This document shows, piece after piece, positions 34,516 to 43,939 of a stretch of DNA of 64,000 nucleotides; the first letter of the stretch is position 1; the number at the start of each line of letters is the position of its first letter. Position numbers and translations under genes: made by a program. The notes beneath the pieces are model-generated. The model made no database searches and was not told the DNA's origin. It saw only the letters and a list, made by a program, of their open reading frames with translations. This DNA is from Verrucomicrobiaceae bacterium (GTDB lineage Bacteria > Verrucomicrobiota > Verrucomicrobiia > Verrucomicrobiales > Verrucomicrobiaceae): NCBI GenBank assembly GCA_016795465.1, contig JAEUHK010000091.1:1-64000 (forward strand), read 5' to 3'.

Positions 34516-35142
34516 TCACTTCACATGGAGGGTGCCTTTCATGAGGAGGAAGTGGCCGGGGAAGGTGCAGATGAAGGGGTAGTCGCCAGCTTCGGCGGGC
34601 GCGGTGAATTCAGCTTCGGCCTTCGAGCCGGGATTGGCCAGGGTCGTGTGCGCGAGGATGTCGGGATGCACGCCACCATCGGCGGAGGCGGGGATGTAGT
34701 GCTTTTGCATCGCCTTCGGGTCGGCGGCCATGGCGAGGGCGGCATTGCCCACGACGGCTTCCTTGCCGGGCTTCACGAGCACCCAGTTGTGCGGCAGGCC
34801 CTGCACGTTCGGCTGGATGGGATTGTCGAGCGTGAGCTTCACCTTCTGGCCGGGCTTCACGGTGAGCTCCGCCTGGTCAAACATCATCGGATTGTCCGCG
34901 GCGGGCTTGATGACGAGATCCGCCAACGAGGGGTCCTTCGCCGCGGCGGGTGCTGCCGGAGCCGCGGAGGCTGTCGCCGGGGTGGCGGGGGTCGCAGGAG
35001 TCGCTGGCGTCGTGGCATCTTGGGGAGAGGCAATGAGTCCCAATGAACTCAACGCCTTGTTAGGCGGAGGCTGCCGGTTGTCATCCTGAGCAGAGGCGAG
35101 GAATCCGGGGGCGAGGAGGGCGGCAAAAAGGAACTTCGACAT
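34516..35142 (-). CDS. Exported blue-copper (azurin/plastocyanin-like) protein
   Basis: The start at 35142 gives a signal peptide (MSKFLFAALLAPGFLASAQ), then an Ala/Thr/Pro-rich low-complexity linker (about 42-68, repeated ATP units) and a cupredoxin domain (75-208). Type-1 copper ligands are all visible: H118 (GLPHNW), C192, H197 and M201 (CTFPGHFLLM spacing). It should transfer electrons in the periplasm, possibly to or from the heme proteins at the start of the window; that link is inference. Confidence 0.92.
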   Translation of the reverse strand: MSKFLFAALLAPGFLASAQDDNRQPPPNKALSSLGLIASPQDATTPATPATPATPATASAAPAAPAAAKDPSLADLVIKPAADNPMMFDQAELTVKPGQKVKLTLDNPIQPNVQGLPHNWVLVKPGKEAVVGNAALAMAADPKAMQKHYIPASADGGVHPDILAHTTLANPGSKAEAEFTAPAEAGDYPFICTFPGHFLLMKGTLHVK

Positions 35143-35299
35143 GGGGGCGCGGGAAGTTTGAATCGGGGGCTGCGGAGAGGCGGGCCTAATCGGGCTGCTC
35201 GCCGCCCTTTTATCAACTACTTTCACATCCGCGGCACGCCCTTCTGCGAAGGAAAGTTTGCACTGATCCTGCTCGTATCCGATTCACCCCCCAAAACCC

Positions 35300-36664
35300 A
35301 TGAACCCCTTTCGCGAAACCGCCCTCGCCTCGCATTCGCTCAGCCGTCGCCATGTCCTGCGTGGACTCGGCACGGCCATGAGCCTGCCTTTCCTCGAATC
35401 GCTCGGCTTCCGCGCCTTTGCCGCCGAGGCGAAAAAGGCTCCCGCCAAGCCCCTGCGTGCCGCGTGGCTCTACATTCCGAACGGCGTGAACGTGGACGAG
35501 TGGTTCCCCACCGGCGACGGCAAAGGCTACACGCTCTCGAACTCGCTGAAGACCCTCGAAAAGAATCGCGAGGACTTCACCGTCATCTCCGGCCTCATGC
35601 AGGACTGGGCACACTCGCATGGCAATGGCGGCGGCGACCACGCCCGTGCCGTGGCCACTTTCCTCACCGGCTGCATGCCGAAGAAAACCGCCGGGGCGGA
35701 CATCCAGCTCGGCATCTCCGTGGATCAAATCGCCGCGCAAAAGATCGGTCACCTCACTCGTCTCCCTTCGCTCGAGCTCAGCACCGATGGCCAGCGCTCC
35801 TCCGGCAAGTGCGACAGCGGCTACTCCTGCGCTTATCAGTTTAACCTCGCGTGGAAAAACGAGACCATGCCCATGGCTCCCGAGATGGACCCGCGACTGG
35901 TGTTTGAGCGTCTCTTTGGCCTCGGAGCCGCATCCGGCAACACGGCAAACGCCCAGCGCATGCAGCGGATGCAGAAGAGCATCCTCGACACCGTGCTCGA
36001 CGAAGCCAAGAGCCTCCAGGGCAAGGTCAGCGCCAACGACCGCCGCAAAATCGACGAGTACTTCGCCGCCGTGCGTGACATCGAGACCCGCATCGAGCGG
36101 GCGGAGAAATTCCGCGCCGAGATGCCCGATGTGAAAGTGCCCGAGGGCATCCCCGAAAGCTACGAGGAGCACATCCGCGCGATGTTTGACCTGCTCGTGC
36201 TCGCCTTCCAGACGGACACCACGCGGCTCAGCACCTTCATGCTCGCCCACGACGGCAGCAACCGCTCCTTCCCCGAGATCGGCGTGCCGGATGCGCATCA
36301 CTACCTCTCCCATCACCAGAGCGATCCGCAAAAGCTCGCCAAGATCGCGAAGATCGACCAGTTCTACCTCCGCCAGTTCGGCTACTTCCTCGACAAAATG
36401 AAGTCCATCAAGGAAGGCGAAGGCACGCTGCTCGATCACTCCATGATCGTCTTCGGCGGCGCCATCGGCGATGGCAACCGGCACAACCACAACAACCTTC
36501 CCATCCTCCTCGCCGGCGGCGGCAACGGCACCATCACCCACGGCAAACGCCAGGTGCTGTCCACTGACACGCCGATGACGAATCTCTACCTCAGCCTGCT
36601 CGACCGCCTCGGCGTGCCCGCCGAGCGGGTGGGGGACAGCACGGGACGTTTGGAGATTTCGTGA
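35300..36664 (+). CDS. DUF1552 Tat-exported protein (second copy)
   Basis: The 454-residue product has a twin-arginine leader (SRRHVLRGLGTAMSLPFLESLGF) and the DUF1552 pattern: LRAAWLYIPNGVNVDEW, FLTGCMPKKTAGADIQLGIS, DEYFAAVRDIETRIERAEKF and a closing NLPILLAGGGNGTITHGKR. It is a paralog of the 14047 gene, with the same length class, and here lacks an adjacent DUF1592 gene. Confidence 0.9.
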   Translation: MNPFRETALASHSLSRRHVLRGLGTAMSLPFLESLGFRAFAAEAKKAPAKPLRAAWLYIPNGVNVDEWFPTGDGKGYTLSNSLKTLEKNREDFTVISGLMQDWAHSHGNGGGDHARAVATFLTGCMPKKTAGADIQLGISVDQIAAQKIGHLTRLPSLELSTDGQRSSGKCDSGYSCAYQFNLAWKNETMPMAPEMDPRLVFERLFGLGAASGNTANAQRMQRMQKSILDTVLDEAKSLQGKVSANDRRKIDEYFAAVRDIETRIERAEKFRAEMPDVKVPEGIPESYEEHIRAMFDLLVLAFQTDTTRLSTFMLAHDGSNRSFPEIGVPDAHHYLSHHQSDPQKLAKIAKIDQFYLRQFGYFLDKMKSIKEGEGTLLDHSMIVFGGAIGDGNRHNHNNLPILLAGGGNGTITHGKRQVLSTDTPMTNLYLSLLDRLGVPAERVGDSTGRLEIS

Positions 36665-36702
36665 AGTGATGCGGGCACTCCTGCCGCAAAGGCGTTGGAA
36701 GC

Positions 36703-36780
36703 GGTCAAGCAGTCAAAGGGTCAAGAGTCGTGCTCTACGTCATCCTGACTACGCCTTGACCTTTTGACCATCCCTTGACC
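36703..36780. repeat. Imperfect inverted repeat of GTCAA/TTGAC units
   Basis: Left arm GGTCAAGCAGTCAAAGGGTC (36703 onward) faces CTTGACCTTTTGACCATCCC (36755 onward, to 36780). Similar TTGACCTT words form the inverted repeats at 5475 and 6308. A CTACGTCA word sits in the loop at 36735. It lies between the DUF1552 gene and the isomerase gene. Confidence 0.6.
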
Positions 36781-36888
36781 CAGCCCCTCATGATCTGATT
36801 TCGGCTCTCTCAAAGCTGCCGACGCGAAATGAAGCGCAAGATGCGTTCTTGACGGGCAATGGCTGTTTCGGCCATGATTCGTGACTTC

Positions 36889-37773
36889 ATGAAACGCCGT
36901 TCCTTTCTCTCTGCTGCCGCCGCCGCCCTCGCTGCCACTCGTCTTGATGCGCAAAGCATCGCCAAAGCTGCCGCGGACCCGGCTTACAAGATCAAGAACC
37001 ATGGCATCAAGCACACGCTGATGGGCTGGTGCTGGAAACCGATGGACACACTGGAGCTGGCGAAGCACGCGAAGGACATCGGGCTCGTCGGCATCGAGGG
37101 CATCGACTCGAAACTGTATCCCGACGTGAAGAAGCTGGGCCTCGACATCTCGCTCGTCGGCAGCCACGGCTTTGCCAAAGGCCCGTGCGATCCCAAATTC
37201 CGCGATGAGGTGATCGCGAAGCTCAATGAATCGATCAACCTGGCCGCCGATGTGGGCTGCAAGAAGGTGATCACCTTCACCGGCATGAAATTCGAGGGCA
37301 TGGATCGCGACAAGGCCATCAAAGACTGCCTCGATGTGTGGAAGCAGGTGCTGCCGCTGGCCGAGCAAAAAGGCGTCACGCTCGTTCTCGAGCACCTGAA
37401 CTCCCGCGACAGCTCGCACCCGATGAAGGGGCATCCCGGTTACTTCGGCGATGACGTGGATTTCTGCGTCGATTTGATCAAACAGATCGGCAGCCCGAAC
37501 TTCAAGCTGCTGTTCGACATCTACCACGTCAGCATCATGAATGGCGACATCATCCGCCGCCTGCGCCAGCACAAGGACTACATCGGCCACTTGCACACGG
37601 CGGGCAATCCAGGCCGTTGCGAGCTCGATGAGCACCAGGAGATCAATTACCCCGCGGTGATGCAGGCCGTGCTCGAGATCGGTTACCACGACTTCGTGGC
37701 CCACGAGTTCATTCCCACCTGGGATGACCCGATCCTCGCCCTCCGCCACGCGGCGATGGTGTGTGATGTGTGA
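36889..37773 (+). CDS. Tat-exported sugar isomerase/epimerase-like TIM barrel (hydroxypyruvate isomerase family)
   Basis: The ATG at 36889 gives a twin-arginine leader (MKRRSFLSAAAAALAATRLDAQ) and 294 residues. The barrel shows typical AP-endonuclease-2-like positions: an E in VLEHLNSRD, D/H in LLFDIYHVSIMNGD, H in GHLHTAGNPGR and E in FVAHEFIPTWDD, which form the divalent-metal site. The family interconverts keto/aldo or epimeric sugars; exported forms are frequent in Verrucomicrobia and Planctomycetes. Substrate unknown. Confidence 0.88.
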   Translation: MKRRSFLSAAAAALAATRLDAQSIAKAAADPAYKIKNHGIKHTLMGWCWKPMDTLELAKHAKDIGLVGIEGIDSKLYPDVKKLGLDISLVGSHGFAKGPCDPKFRDEVIAKLNESINLAADVGCKKVITFTGMKFEGMDRDKAIKDCLDVWKQVLPLAEQKGVTLVLEHLNSRDSSHPMKGHPGYFGDDVDFCVDLIKQIGSPNFKLLFDIYHVSIMNGDIIRRLRQHKDYIGHLHTAGNPGRCELDEHQEINYPAVMQAVLEIGYHDFVAHEFIPTWDDPILALRHAAMVCDV

Positions 37774-37782
37774 AGGCTTTGC

Positions 37783-39102
37783 TCAAGCCATCGCCTCGCT
37801 CAATGTGCGGGCGATGCGTTTCAGTGTGGCCTCGCGGCCGATGAGGTGGGCGATGGTGGTGACGCCGGGACCGCGTGACTGGCCGCTGAGGGCAAAGCGC
37901 AGGAGAGGCATCATGGCACCGGGTTTGACGCTGAGCTCTTTGGCAGCGGCTTCGACGGCATCGTGCACGCCTTGCTCGCTCCATTCGCCTGCCGCGGCCA
38001 GCTTGGCCGACGCAGCCTGGAGCAGCGAGGCATTCTCCGGCTTCGCTTTGAGTTTGGCGACCACATCAGCCTCGAAGGCATAGTCCTCACGGAAGAAGTA
38101 ATGCACCCATTCCGGCAGCTCGGAGAGCAGGCTGACCTTTTCACGCACGCTGTGGATGGCGGCGGCGGCCATGGCATCATCGGACCAGGCGAGGCCTTTG
38201 GCGGCCAGGAAGGGCCGTGAGTGCTTCAGGAGGTCTTCGGGGCTCAATTCACGCAGATACTGCGCATTGAACCAGAGGCTCTTTTTGAGATCGAACTTCG
38301 CGTTGCTGCTGTGGATGGCCTCGGGGTCGAAAAGGGCCACCAGCTCGTTGCGGGAGAGTTTTTCGCTCTCGGCCTTCGGCGTCCAGCCGAGCATGCAAAG
38401 GTAGTTGAAGACGGCGTCGGGGAGGTAGCCGGCATTCATGTAGCTGTGCTCGATGGCGCTGCCTTCATCCCGCTTGCTCATCTTGGAGCCATCGGGATTC
38501 AGGATGAGCGGGATGTGTGCATAGGTCGGCGGTGTGGCGCCGAAAGCGTTGAAGAGATCGACGTGCTTCCAGGTGTTCGAGAGATGGTCTTCACCGCGGA
38601 TGACGTGCGTCATGCGCATCTCGATGTCATCGACGACGTTCACAAAGTGGAAGATGTAGCTGCCGTCCGGGCGGCGCACGGTCATGTCAGGCTCCTCGGT
38701 CGGCGCGAAGGTCACATCGCCGCAGACGATGTCGTGCACGGTGATAGGGGTGCGGCTGAATTTGAAGCGGACGGCTCCATTGTCCTCGGTGTAAACGCGT
38801 CCGTCGGCTTCGAGACGGGCCAGATAGGCGTCGTAGATGGCTTTGCGCTGACTTTGATAATATGGGCCATGATCGCCACCGGCCTCGGGGCCTTCATCCC
38901 AATCGAGCCCGAGCCAGCGAAGGCCTTTGATGATGCCGGCGGAGGCTTCGGCGGTGTTGCGAGCCCCATCGGTGTCCTCGACACGCAGGATGAAGGTGCC
39001 GCCGAGCTTGCGGGCCATGAGCCAGTTGAAAAGAGCGGTGCGGGCGCCTCCGACATGGAGGTCACCGGTGGGCGAGGGAGCGAAACGAACGCGGACAGAC
39101 AT
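37783..39102 (-). CDS. gltX: Glutamate--tRNA ligase
   Basis: The 439-residue product is a class I synthetase with the HIGH-type motif as HVGG (17-20, after FAPSPTGDL) and KMSKR at 207-211. The order, including VEDTDGARN, DGSYIFHFVNVVDDIEM and the C-terminal helical anticodon domain, fits GltX. At 439 residues it is a little shorter than the usual ~470. It charges tRNA-Glu in the cytoplasm. The gene is convergent with the isomerase gene, 9 bp apart. Confidence 0.95.
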   Translation of the reverse strand: MSVRVRFAPSPTGDLHVGGARTALFNWLMARKLGGTFILRVEDTDGARNTAEASAGIIKGLRWLGLDWDEGPEAGGDHGPYYQSQRKAIYDAYLARLEADGRVYTEDNGAVRFKFSRTPITVHDIVCGDVTFAPTEEPDMTVRRPDGSYIFHFVNVVDDIEMRMTHVIRGEDHLSNTWKHVDLFNAFGATPPTYAHIPLILNPDGSKMSKRDEGSAIEHSYMNAGYLPDAVFNYLCMLGWTPKAESEKLSRNELVALFDPEAIHSSNAKFDLKKSLWFNAQYLRELSPEDLLKHSRPFLAAKGLAWSDDAMAAAAIHSVREKVSLLSELPEWVHYFFREDYAFEADVVAKLKAKPENASLLQAASAKLAAAGEWSEQGVHDAVEAAAKELSVKPGAMMPLLRFALSGQSRGPGVTTIAHLIGREATLKRIARTLSEAMA

Positions 39103-39148
39103 AGGGACGGCGGATTAGCCATCGGCCGGGCGTTTTGTCCAATGCAGA

Positions 39149-40441
39149 TCACGCCGGAGCATGTCCGCGGAGCTTTTGCCGCAGCCACGGGCCCACGATT
39201 TCCACGAGGCACCACGCATGCACCGGGGCGAGGAGGAAAAAGGCCGGATGCAGATACCGCTCGGTGCCATACACCGCTCCATACATGCCCGTGCTGAAGA
39301 CGAAGAAGACGACCGCAACGTCCGCCCAGATCTCGCGTCGCCTCCAAAGAGCCGGCAGGCAGGCCAGAAGGACGATGGTAAGGAACAACTGGTCGTTTCC
39401 GATGAGCAGCACGAAGGGATACTTCCACCACGGGATCTTCTCATCGCGATACAAATCGATGAACATCGCCGCGGTGCGGTGAATGCACTGTTTCACATAC
39501 AGGACTGGGTTGGCCTTCAGCCAGTCGATCGCGGCTTTCTTATACCAAAGATACTTTTCGCCATCGTCTTTGCAGGCAGCGAGAGCCTTTTTGGCCTCTT
39601 CCGGCATCGCGGCATGGTCGGGCGAGGAAATCTGGAAGTAGGGCAGGACATTTCCCCGGTAGAGCGAGCTGAAGCCATCGATCGAGCCCATGATCGGCAG
39701 GCCAAAGACCTGCTTGTTGCGCATGGTCCACATCATGGCGGGCGTCAATGCGAGCACGAAGAAGAGGGCCACCTTGGGCCAGCGCACCGGGAGCCGCAGC
39801 CACAGCAGCAGGCAGAGCACAGGAATGAACATCACATTCACCGACCGCGTGATGGCGAGCAGGCTGGTCCAAAGCGCAAGGCGCAGCACGGCGGACCACG
39901 TTGGACCATCTCGCCAGCCGCGGCTGATTTCCACCAGCATGAGGCCGAGCAGCATCATCGAGACTGCTTCACTGCCGAGCTGATGCTGATAAACCGCGAT
40001 GGGACTGGCCTGCATCAGCATCAAACCCGGCCAAGCCGTGGCACGACCAAAAACAGGTCCCAGCACGCGGGCGATCCAGCCGCAAACGATGCCGTAAAGC
40101 ACGATTTGAGCCGCGGCGATGATCCACAGATTGGCCACGGTGAAGACGTGAGGCTTGGCAAGGCCCGCCGCCATGAAGGCCATGACGAAGCCCGAGAAGC
40201 CGGGCTCACGCTTGCCGGATGATGTGACGCCATCGAGCGAGTAAATGCCATCGGTGAGCGGGTAACTGGCGAGTTGCAGATACTCCACGGAGTCGCCCAT
40301 GATCACGAGGTCATCCGCTTTGCCCGCGAGAGCCAGCAGGGCCGAGGTCAGCAAGTGCAGCAACGCGAGCAAAACCGCCCAACGTGCCAGCCGGGAAGGC
40401 TCTCCCTGACGTTCGAGGAAGTCGCGAAGACCCGATTTCAT
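39149..40441 (-). CDS. Multi-pass membrane glycosyltransferase-like protein (GT-C/GT39 type)
   Basis: The 430-residue product has about ten hydrophobic segments. An acidic residue pair in the first loop (DDLVIMGDSVEYLQLA) resembles the catalytic loop of lipid-linked-sugar GT-C enzymes. The C-terminal segments include TERYLHPAFFLLAPVHAW, a common ending for such proteins. It overlaps the GT2 gene by 4 bp, so the two act in one step or pathway, probably surface polysaccharide or glycolipid synthesis. Confidence 0.7.
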   Translation of the reverse strand: MKSGLRDFLERQGEPSRLARWAVLLALLHLLTSALLALAGKADDLVIMGDSVEYLQLASYPLTDGIYSLDGVTSSGKREPGFSGFVMAFMAAGLAKPHVFTVANLWIIAAAQIVLYGIVCGWIARVLGPVFGRATAWPGLMLMQASPIAVYQHQLGSEAVSMMLLGLMLVEISRGWRDGPTWSAVLRLALWTSLLAITRSVNVMFIPVLCLLLWLRLPVRWPKVALFFVLALTPAMMWTMRNKQVFGLPIMGSIDGFSSLYRGNVLPYFQISSPDHAAMPEEAKKALAACKDDGEKYLWYKKAAIDWLKANPVLYVKQCIHRTAAMFIDLYRDEKIPWWKYPFVLLIGNDQLFLTIVLLACLPALWRRREIWADVAVVFFVFSTGMYGAVYGTERYLHPAFFLLAPVHAWCLVEIVGPWLRQKLRGHAPA

Positions 40442-41415
40442 GACAGCGAGTCTTTGGTCCCACTCGGTGGCGTTCCGCCACGCATCATTTGGATCTCAAA
40501 CAAGGCGCGGAAGTAGTTGTTGATGCTCGTGAGGATCAGCGAGACGCCCGCGAGCATCATCCCAAGGAGCATGAGCCCCGTGGCCAGGATGGCCATCGGC
40601 ACACGGTAAACAAAGCGATACTGGATGTAATCATACACCGGCAGCGAACCGGCCAAAAAAGCCAGCGAGATCAAAATGAGCGCCGAAGTGCCAAAGAACA
40701 CGCTCGGGCGGTAATCGCGCAGAATGCGGAAGATCGTGGCGATCACGCGGGCACCGTCCTGGAAGGTGTTCAGCTTCGAAAAGGAGCCCTCGGGCCGGTC
40801 GGTGTATTTGATCGGAACCTCGACGATGCGGAAACGGTTATCGAGGGCGAAGATGGTGCTCTCCGTTTCCAATTCGAAGCCGGCACGCAAGATCGGCGTG
40901 TGCTCGACAAAGCGCCGCGTCATCACGCGATAGCCGGACATGACGTCCCGCAGGTTCACTTTGAAGAGGTGATTGATGAGGCCTTTGACCAGCGCATTGC
41001 CGAGATTGTGAAACGGGCGCTTGTTCTCCTTCCGGTAGTCGCCAGTGGAAAGTCGGTCACCGACGACGAGGTCCGCCTCGCCATTGAGCACCGGTGCCAG
41101 CATGGCCGGCAGGTCCTCGGGATGGTAGGTCATGTCCGCATCGATCATCACATAGACATCGGCCACCACATCGTGAAAGGCCCGCCGGACCGCGTTCCCC
41201 TTCCCCGGCCGCAATTCAAACAGCACCCGGCCCTTCGCTCCGCACTCGGCGAGGGTGGTTTTGGCCAGTTCGCCCGTGTTGTCGGAGGAGCGGTTGTCCA
41301 CGATGACGAGTTCCGCCTCTGGCAGGGCCGCGGAAAACCGGCGGATGACCTCTGCGATCGTGAGCGCCTCGTTGTAGGCGGGGATGATGATGGCAATGGA
41401 GAGGGGTTGAGGCAT
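40438..41415 (-). CDS. GT2 glycosyltransferase with two C-terminal membrane helices
   Basis: The 325-residue product has IAIIIPAYNEALTIAEVI at the N-terminus, VDNRSSDNT, the DXD-type metal motif DADMTYH near 93, RDVMSGYRVMTRR, and two membrane helices at about 230-252 and 266-296. This matches the dolichyl-phosphate/undecaprenyl-phosphate sugar transferase group (DPM1/GtrB-like). It would attach a sugar to a polyprenyl phosphate for use by the membrane transferase encoded next to it. Confidence 0.9.
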   Translation of the reverse strand: MPQPLSIAIIIPAYNEALTIAEVIRRFSAALPEAELVIVDNRSSDNTGELAKTTLAECGAKGRVLFELRPGKGNAVRRAFHDVVADVYVMIDADMTYHPEDLPAMLAPVLNGEADLVVGDRLSTGDYRKENKRPFHNLGNALVKGLINHLFKVNLRDVMSGYRVMTRRFVEHTPILRAGFELETESTIFALDNRFRIVEVPIKYTDRPEGSFSKLNTFQDGARVIATIFRILRDYRPSVFFGTSALILISLAFLAGSLPVYDYIQYRFVYRVPMAILATGLMLLGMMLAGVSLILTSINNYFRALFEIQMMRGGTPPSGTKDSLS

Positions 41416-41506
41416 TTAAATGACACAATAATTATAAAATCAATAGTATCAATCATTTTTAATGTTACCTTGAGGGCTAGGACTTGCCTCCTTCGCCGTC
41501 TCTTCC
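41416..41506. promoter_or_regulatory. AT-rich divergent promoter region of polysaccharide genes
   Basis: This 91-bp interval between divergent genes is far more AT-rich than its surroundings. ATTATA at 41431-41436 is a perfect TATAAT on the minus strand, 16 bp from the GT2 ATG. No matching -35 box stands out. Confidence 0.35.
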
Positions 41507-42736
41507 ATGCCCTCGCAACTCTCCAAATGCCTCGACTGGCTCACCGTCTGGGTGGGGGGGACTTTTATCGCCCTGCTGGCGGCTGATGCGATCATCGGGA
41601 CCTACAATGTCGGCCTTTCGCCCATCAAACCCTCGGTGTTCACGCCTATGGTTTTCCTCTTCACCTCGGCATTGTGTGTCTTTTCGCGCCCCCGGTTCTG
41701 CCTGCCGGCCATCCTGCTGATCGCCCTGCCAGTCATCCGCACGATCGATGTGGCCTTGCTAGACCGCTTTCACTACTCGGGTTCGCAGGAAATGCAGATG
41801 TCCTGCCTGCGGGTGATGATGGTGGTGCTGTCCATTGTGGCCCTGCTGTCATGCCCGCAGGGCTTGAAGGCCATGAAATGGGCCGCGGTGCTCACGATCC
41901 TGCTCACCAGCGGCTCATCCATCGCTGAACTCGCGGGCTTGGCGAAGTTCAGCAGCATCCCCGGCCGCTTCTCCGGCTTCAACGGGCATCCAAACTCCCC
42001 GCCCATCGTGCTGTGCCAGTGCCTCGGCCTGTGTTTTGCACTCATTCCGAGTTTCCGCTGGAACATGGCCATGATCGCCGCGGCGCTGCCCGGCGTTGCG
42101 CTGACCTACGGCCGCAGCGGCATGGTCATTTACGCCTTCATCTGCGGCATCTACATCTTCATGAATGCGCGCCGGAACATCGGCTTCCTGATGGTCTGCG
42201 TCGGAATCGCATTGCCACTGCTCGCCAGCGGCATGGCGCTCATGTCCCAGCTGACAACGCAAGGCGGCATGAAGAACAAGGACACCTCGGACCGGCTCGA
42301 GGCCATCTACAACCTCGACCTCGACAAGCTGAAGTCCCGCGACCGTGCCAAGGACCTCATGGATGCCTGGGAGGCAGTGATGAAGAAGCCGGTGCTCGGC
42401 CACGGGGTCGGTGCCGCCTCGTCGAACTGGGCACCGCACAACGAATACGTGGCCATGTGGCTGGAACTCGGCATGCCCGGGCTCATCGTTTACCTGCTCA
42501 CGATCTATGTGCCGCTGATCAGCAGCTTTTTGCGAGGTGGCGCGGCCCTTTATGCCTTCATGGCCATTCTCGCCTACACGCCCATCGCGCAGGGGCGTGT
42601 GATGGATCCGCACTTCTACTTCGCCCTGCTCACGGCGGCTCACATCCTCTGGCCGCAGCGGCATCGCTTCACGTTCAAACAACTCGCGCACACCACGCGA
42701 CCTCACGCGATGCCGCCGATGCACCGGACCTATTGA
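41507..42736 (+). CDS. O-antigen ligase-like membrane protein
   Basis: The 409-residue product has about ten membrane segments and the O-antigen ligase/polymerase loop: RAKDLMDAWEAVMKKPVLGHGVG, then APHNEYVAMWLELGMPGLIVYL. The H-N-E-Y element and GxG are characteristic of this superfamily. It may polymerise or ligate polysaccharide to a lipid or protein carrier on the periplasmic side. The GT4 gene follows 12 bp downstream. Confidence 0.87.
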   Translation: MPSQLSKCLDWLTVWVGGTFIALLAADAIIGTYNVGLSPIKPSVFTPMVFLFTSALCVFSRPRFCLPAILLIALPVIRTIDVALLDRFHYSGSQEMQMSCLRVMMVVLSIVALLSCPQGLKAMKWAAVLTILLTSGSSIAELAGLAKFSSIPGRFSGFNGHPNSPPIVLCQCLGLCFALIPSFRWNMAMIAAALPGVALTYGRSGMVIYAFICGIYIFMNARRNIGFLMVCVGIALPLLASGMALMSQLTTQGGMKNKDTSDRLEAIYNLDLDKLKSRDRAKDLMDAWEAVMKKPVLGHGVGAASSNWAPHNEYVAMWLELGMPGLIVYLLTIYVPLISSFLRGGAALYAFMAILAYTPIAQGRVMDPHFYFALLTAAHILWPQRHRFTFKQLAHTTRPHAMPPMHRTY

Positions 42737-42748
42737 CCTACTTTGCCC

Positions 42749-43939
42749 ATGCTTCGCGTTCTTCTCGTCTCCGAACCCGGCAACGCGGGTGTTTTCCGCC
42801 ATGTGGAAACACTCGCCCGCTGGCTCATGCGACGCGGCATGGTGCCCGATCTGGCTTACTCAAGCCGTCGAGGCTCGGACAGGCTCGTTCGACTCGTTCA
42901 AGAAATCACCGACGCAGGCGGCCACACGCTCGATTTGAAGACCAGCAATGCTCCACAGGCCGCGGACGGTCCGGCGATGATCGCGTTGCATGCCTTTGTG
43001 CGTCAGCGGCGACCGGATGTCATTCATGCGCATAGCTCGAAGGCAGGCGCACTGGCCCGTGCGCTGCCGCTGCTCGGCCTGCGCATCCCCGTGCTTTACA
43101 CGGCGCATGGTTACTACGGCCTCACGGGTCGGCGTGGGCTCAAATCGACCTTCTACAATGCCGTCGAAGCCGTCCTCGGCCGCATCGGCCGCAGCATCAC
43201 GCTTTGCCAGGCTGAAACAGACCTCGCGGCCTCCACGCTGCGCATTCCTCGCACGCGACTGCACCTCGTGCGCAATCCCGTCGATGCCACGCACTTCCAA
43301 CCTGCGGATGCTGCCACGCGTCTCGCGAAACGACACGAACTCGGCGTGGGCGATGACACGCTCTTGCTCGGCTGGGTCGGTCGTTTGGCACCGCAAAAAG
43401 ACCCGCTGACCTTGCTGCGAGCTTTTGCAGACCACGCGGTGCCTGCAAACGTGAAACTCTACCTGCTCGGCGAAGGCGAAATGGAGGCCGAATGCACCGC
43501 ACTCGTCGATCAACTCGGCATCGCGCATCGAATCATCCGCCGCGGTTACATGACCGATCCCCTGCCCTTCTATCAAACGCTCGACGGCCTCATCTCGACC
43601 TCGGCTTACGAAGGCTGTCCCTACTCGCTGCTGGAGGCGCTGGCCTGCGATCTGCCGCTGCTGGTCAGCGAAGCACCGGGAAACATCGATTTCACCACCT
43701 TTGGCCTCTCGCACTGCTGGAGTGCGCCGACGGCTGATGCCTCTGCGATGGCGCAACGCATCGCCGCGTGGGCTGCTGATCTTCGCAGCAAACGCCCGAG
43801 CAATCATCGCGACATCGCATTGAGGCAATTCAGCGAGGACGAGTGCTTCGGCACCATCCTGCGTGAATACGAGACGATGGCTCAACCTCGCGACACCGAG
43901 GCATGCCAAGCCTGGAACATGAGCACATCCCAAAGGTAG
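42749..43939 (+). CDS. GT4-family glycosyltransferase
   Basis: The ATG at 42749 gives 396 residues. A GT-B fold is indicated by LRVLLVSEPGNAGVFRHVET, PDVIHAHSSKAGALARALPL, LGWVGRLAPQKDPLTLL and the donor-site YEGCPYSLLEALACDLPLLVS near 290, which carries the E-x7-E pair. It probably adds a sugar to a lipid-linked polysaccharide intermediate. The last 58 bp overlap the end of the convergent asnB-like gene. Confidence 0.9.
   Translation: MLRVLLVSEPGNAGVFRHVETLARWLMRRGMVPDLAYSSRRGSDRLVRLVQEITDAGGHTLDLKTSNAPQAADGPAMIALHAFVRQRRPDVIHAHSSKAGALARALPLLGLRIPVLYTAHGYYGLTGRRGLKSTFYNAVEAVLGRIGRSITLCQAETDLAASTLRIPRTRLHLVRNPVDATHFQPADAATRLAKRHELGVGDDTLLLGWVGRLAPQKDPLTLLRAFADHAVPANVKLYLLGEGEMEAECTALVDQLGIAHRIIRRGYMTDPLPFYQTLDGLISTSAYEGCPYSLLEALACDLPLLVSEAPGNIDFTTFGLSHCWSAPTADASAMAQRIAAWAADLRSKRPSNHRDIALRQFSEDECFGTILREYETMAQPRDTEACQAWNMSTSQR

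Noticed and set aside
36735..36742. CTACGTCA word as another REP element
   Set aside because: The GTAG head is present but no hairpin follows; it may be chance.
42013..43035. Long alternative plus-strand frame across the O-antigen ligase/GT4 junction
   Set aside because: It overlaps two well-supported genes in another frame and has no recognisable domain.
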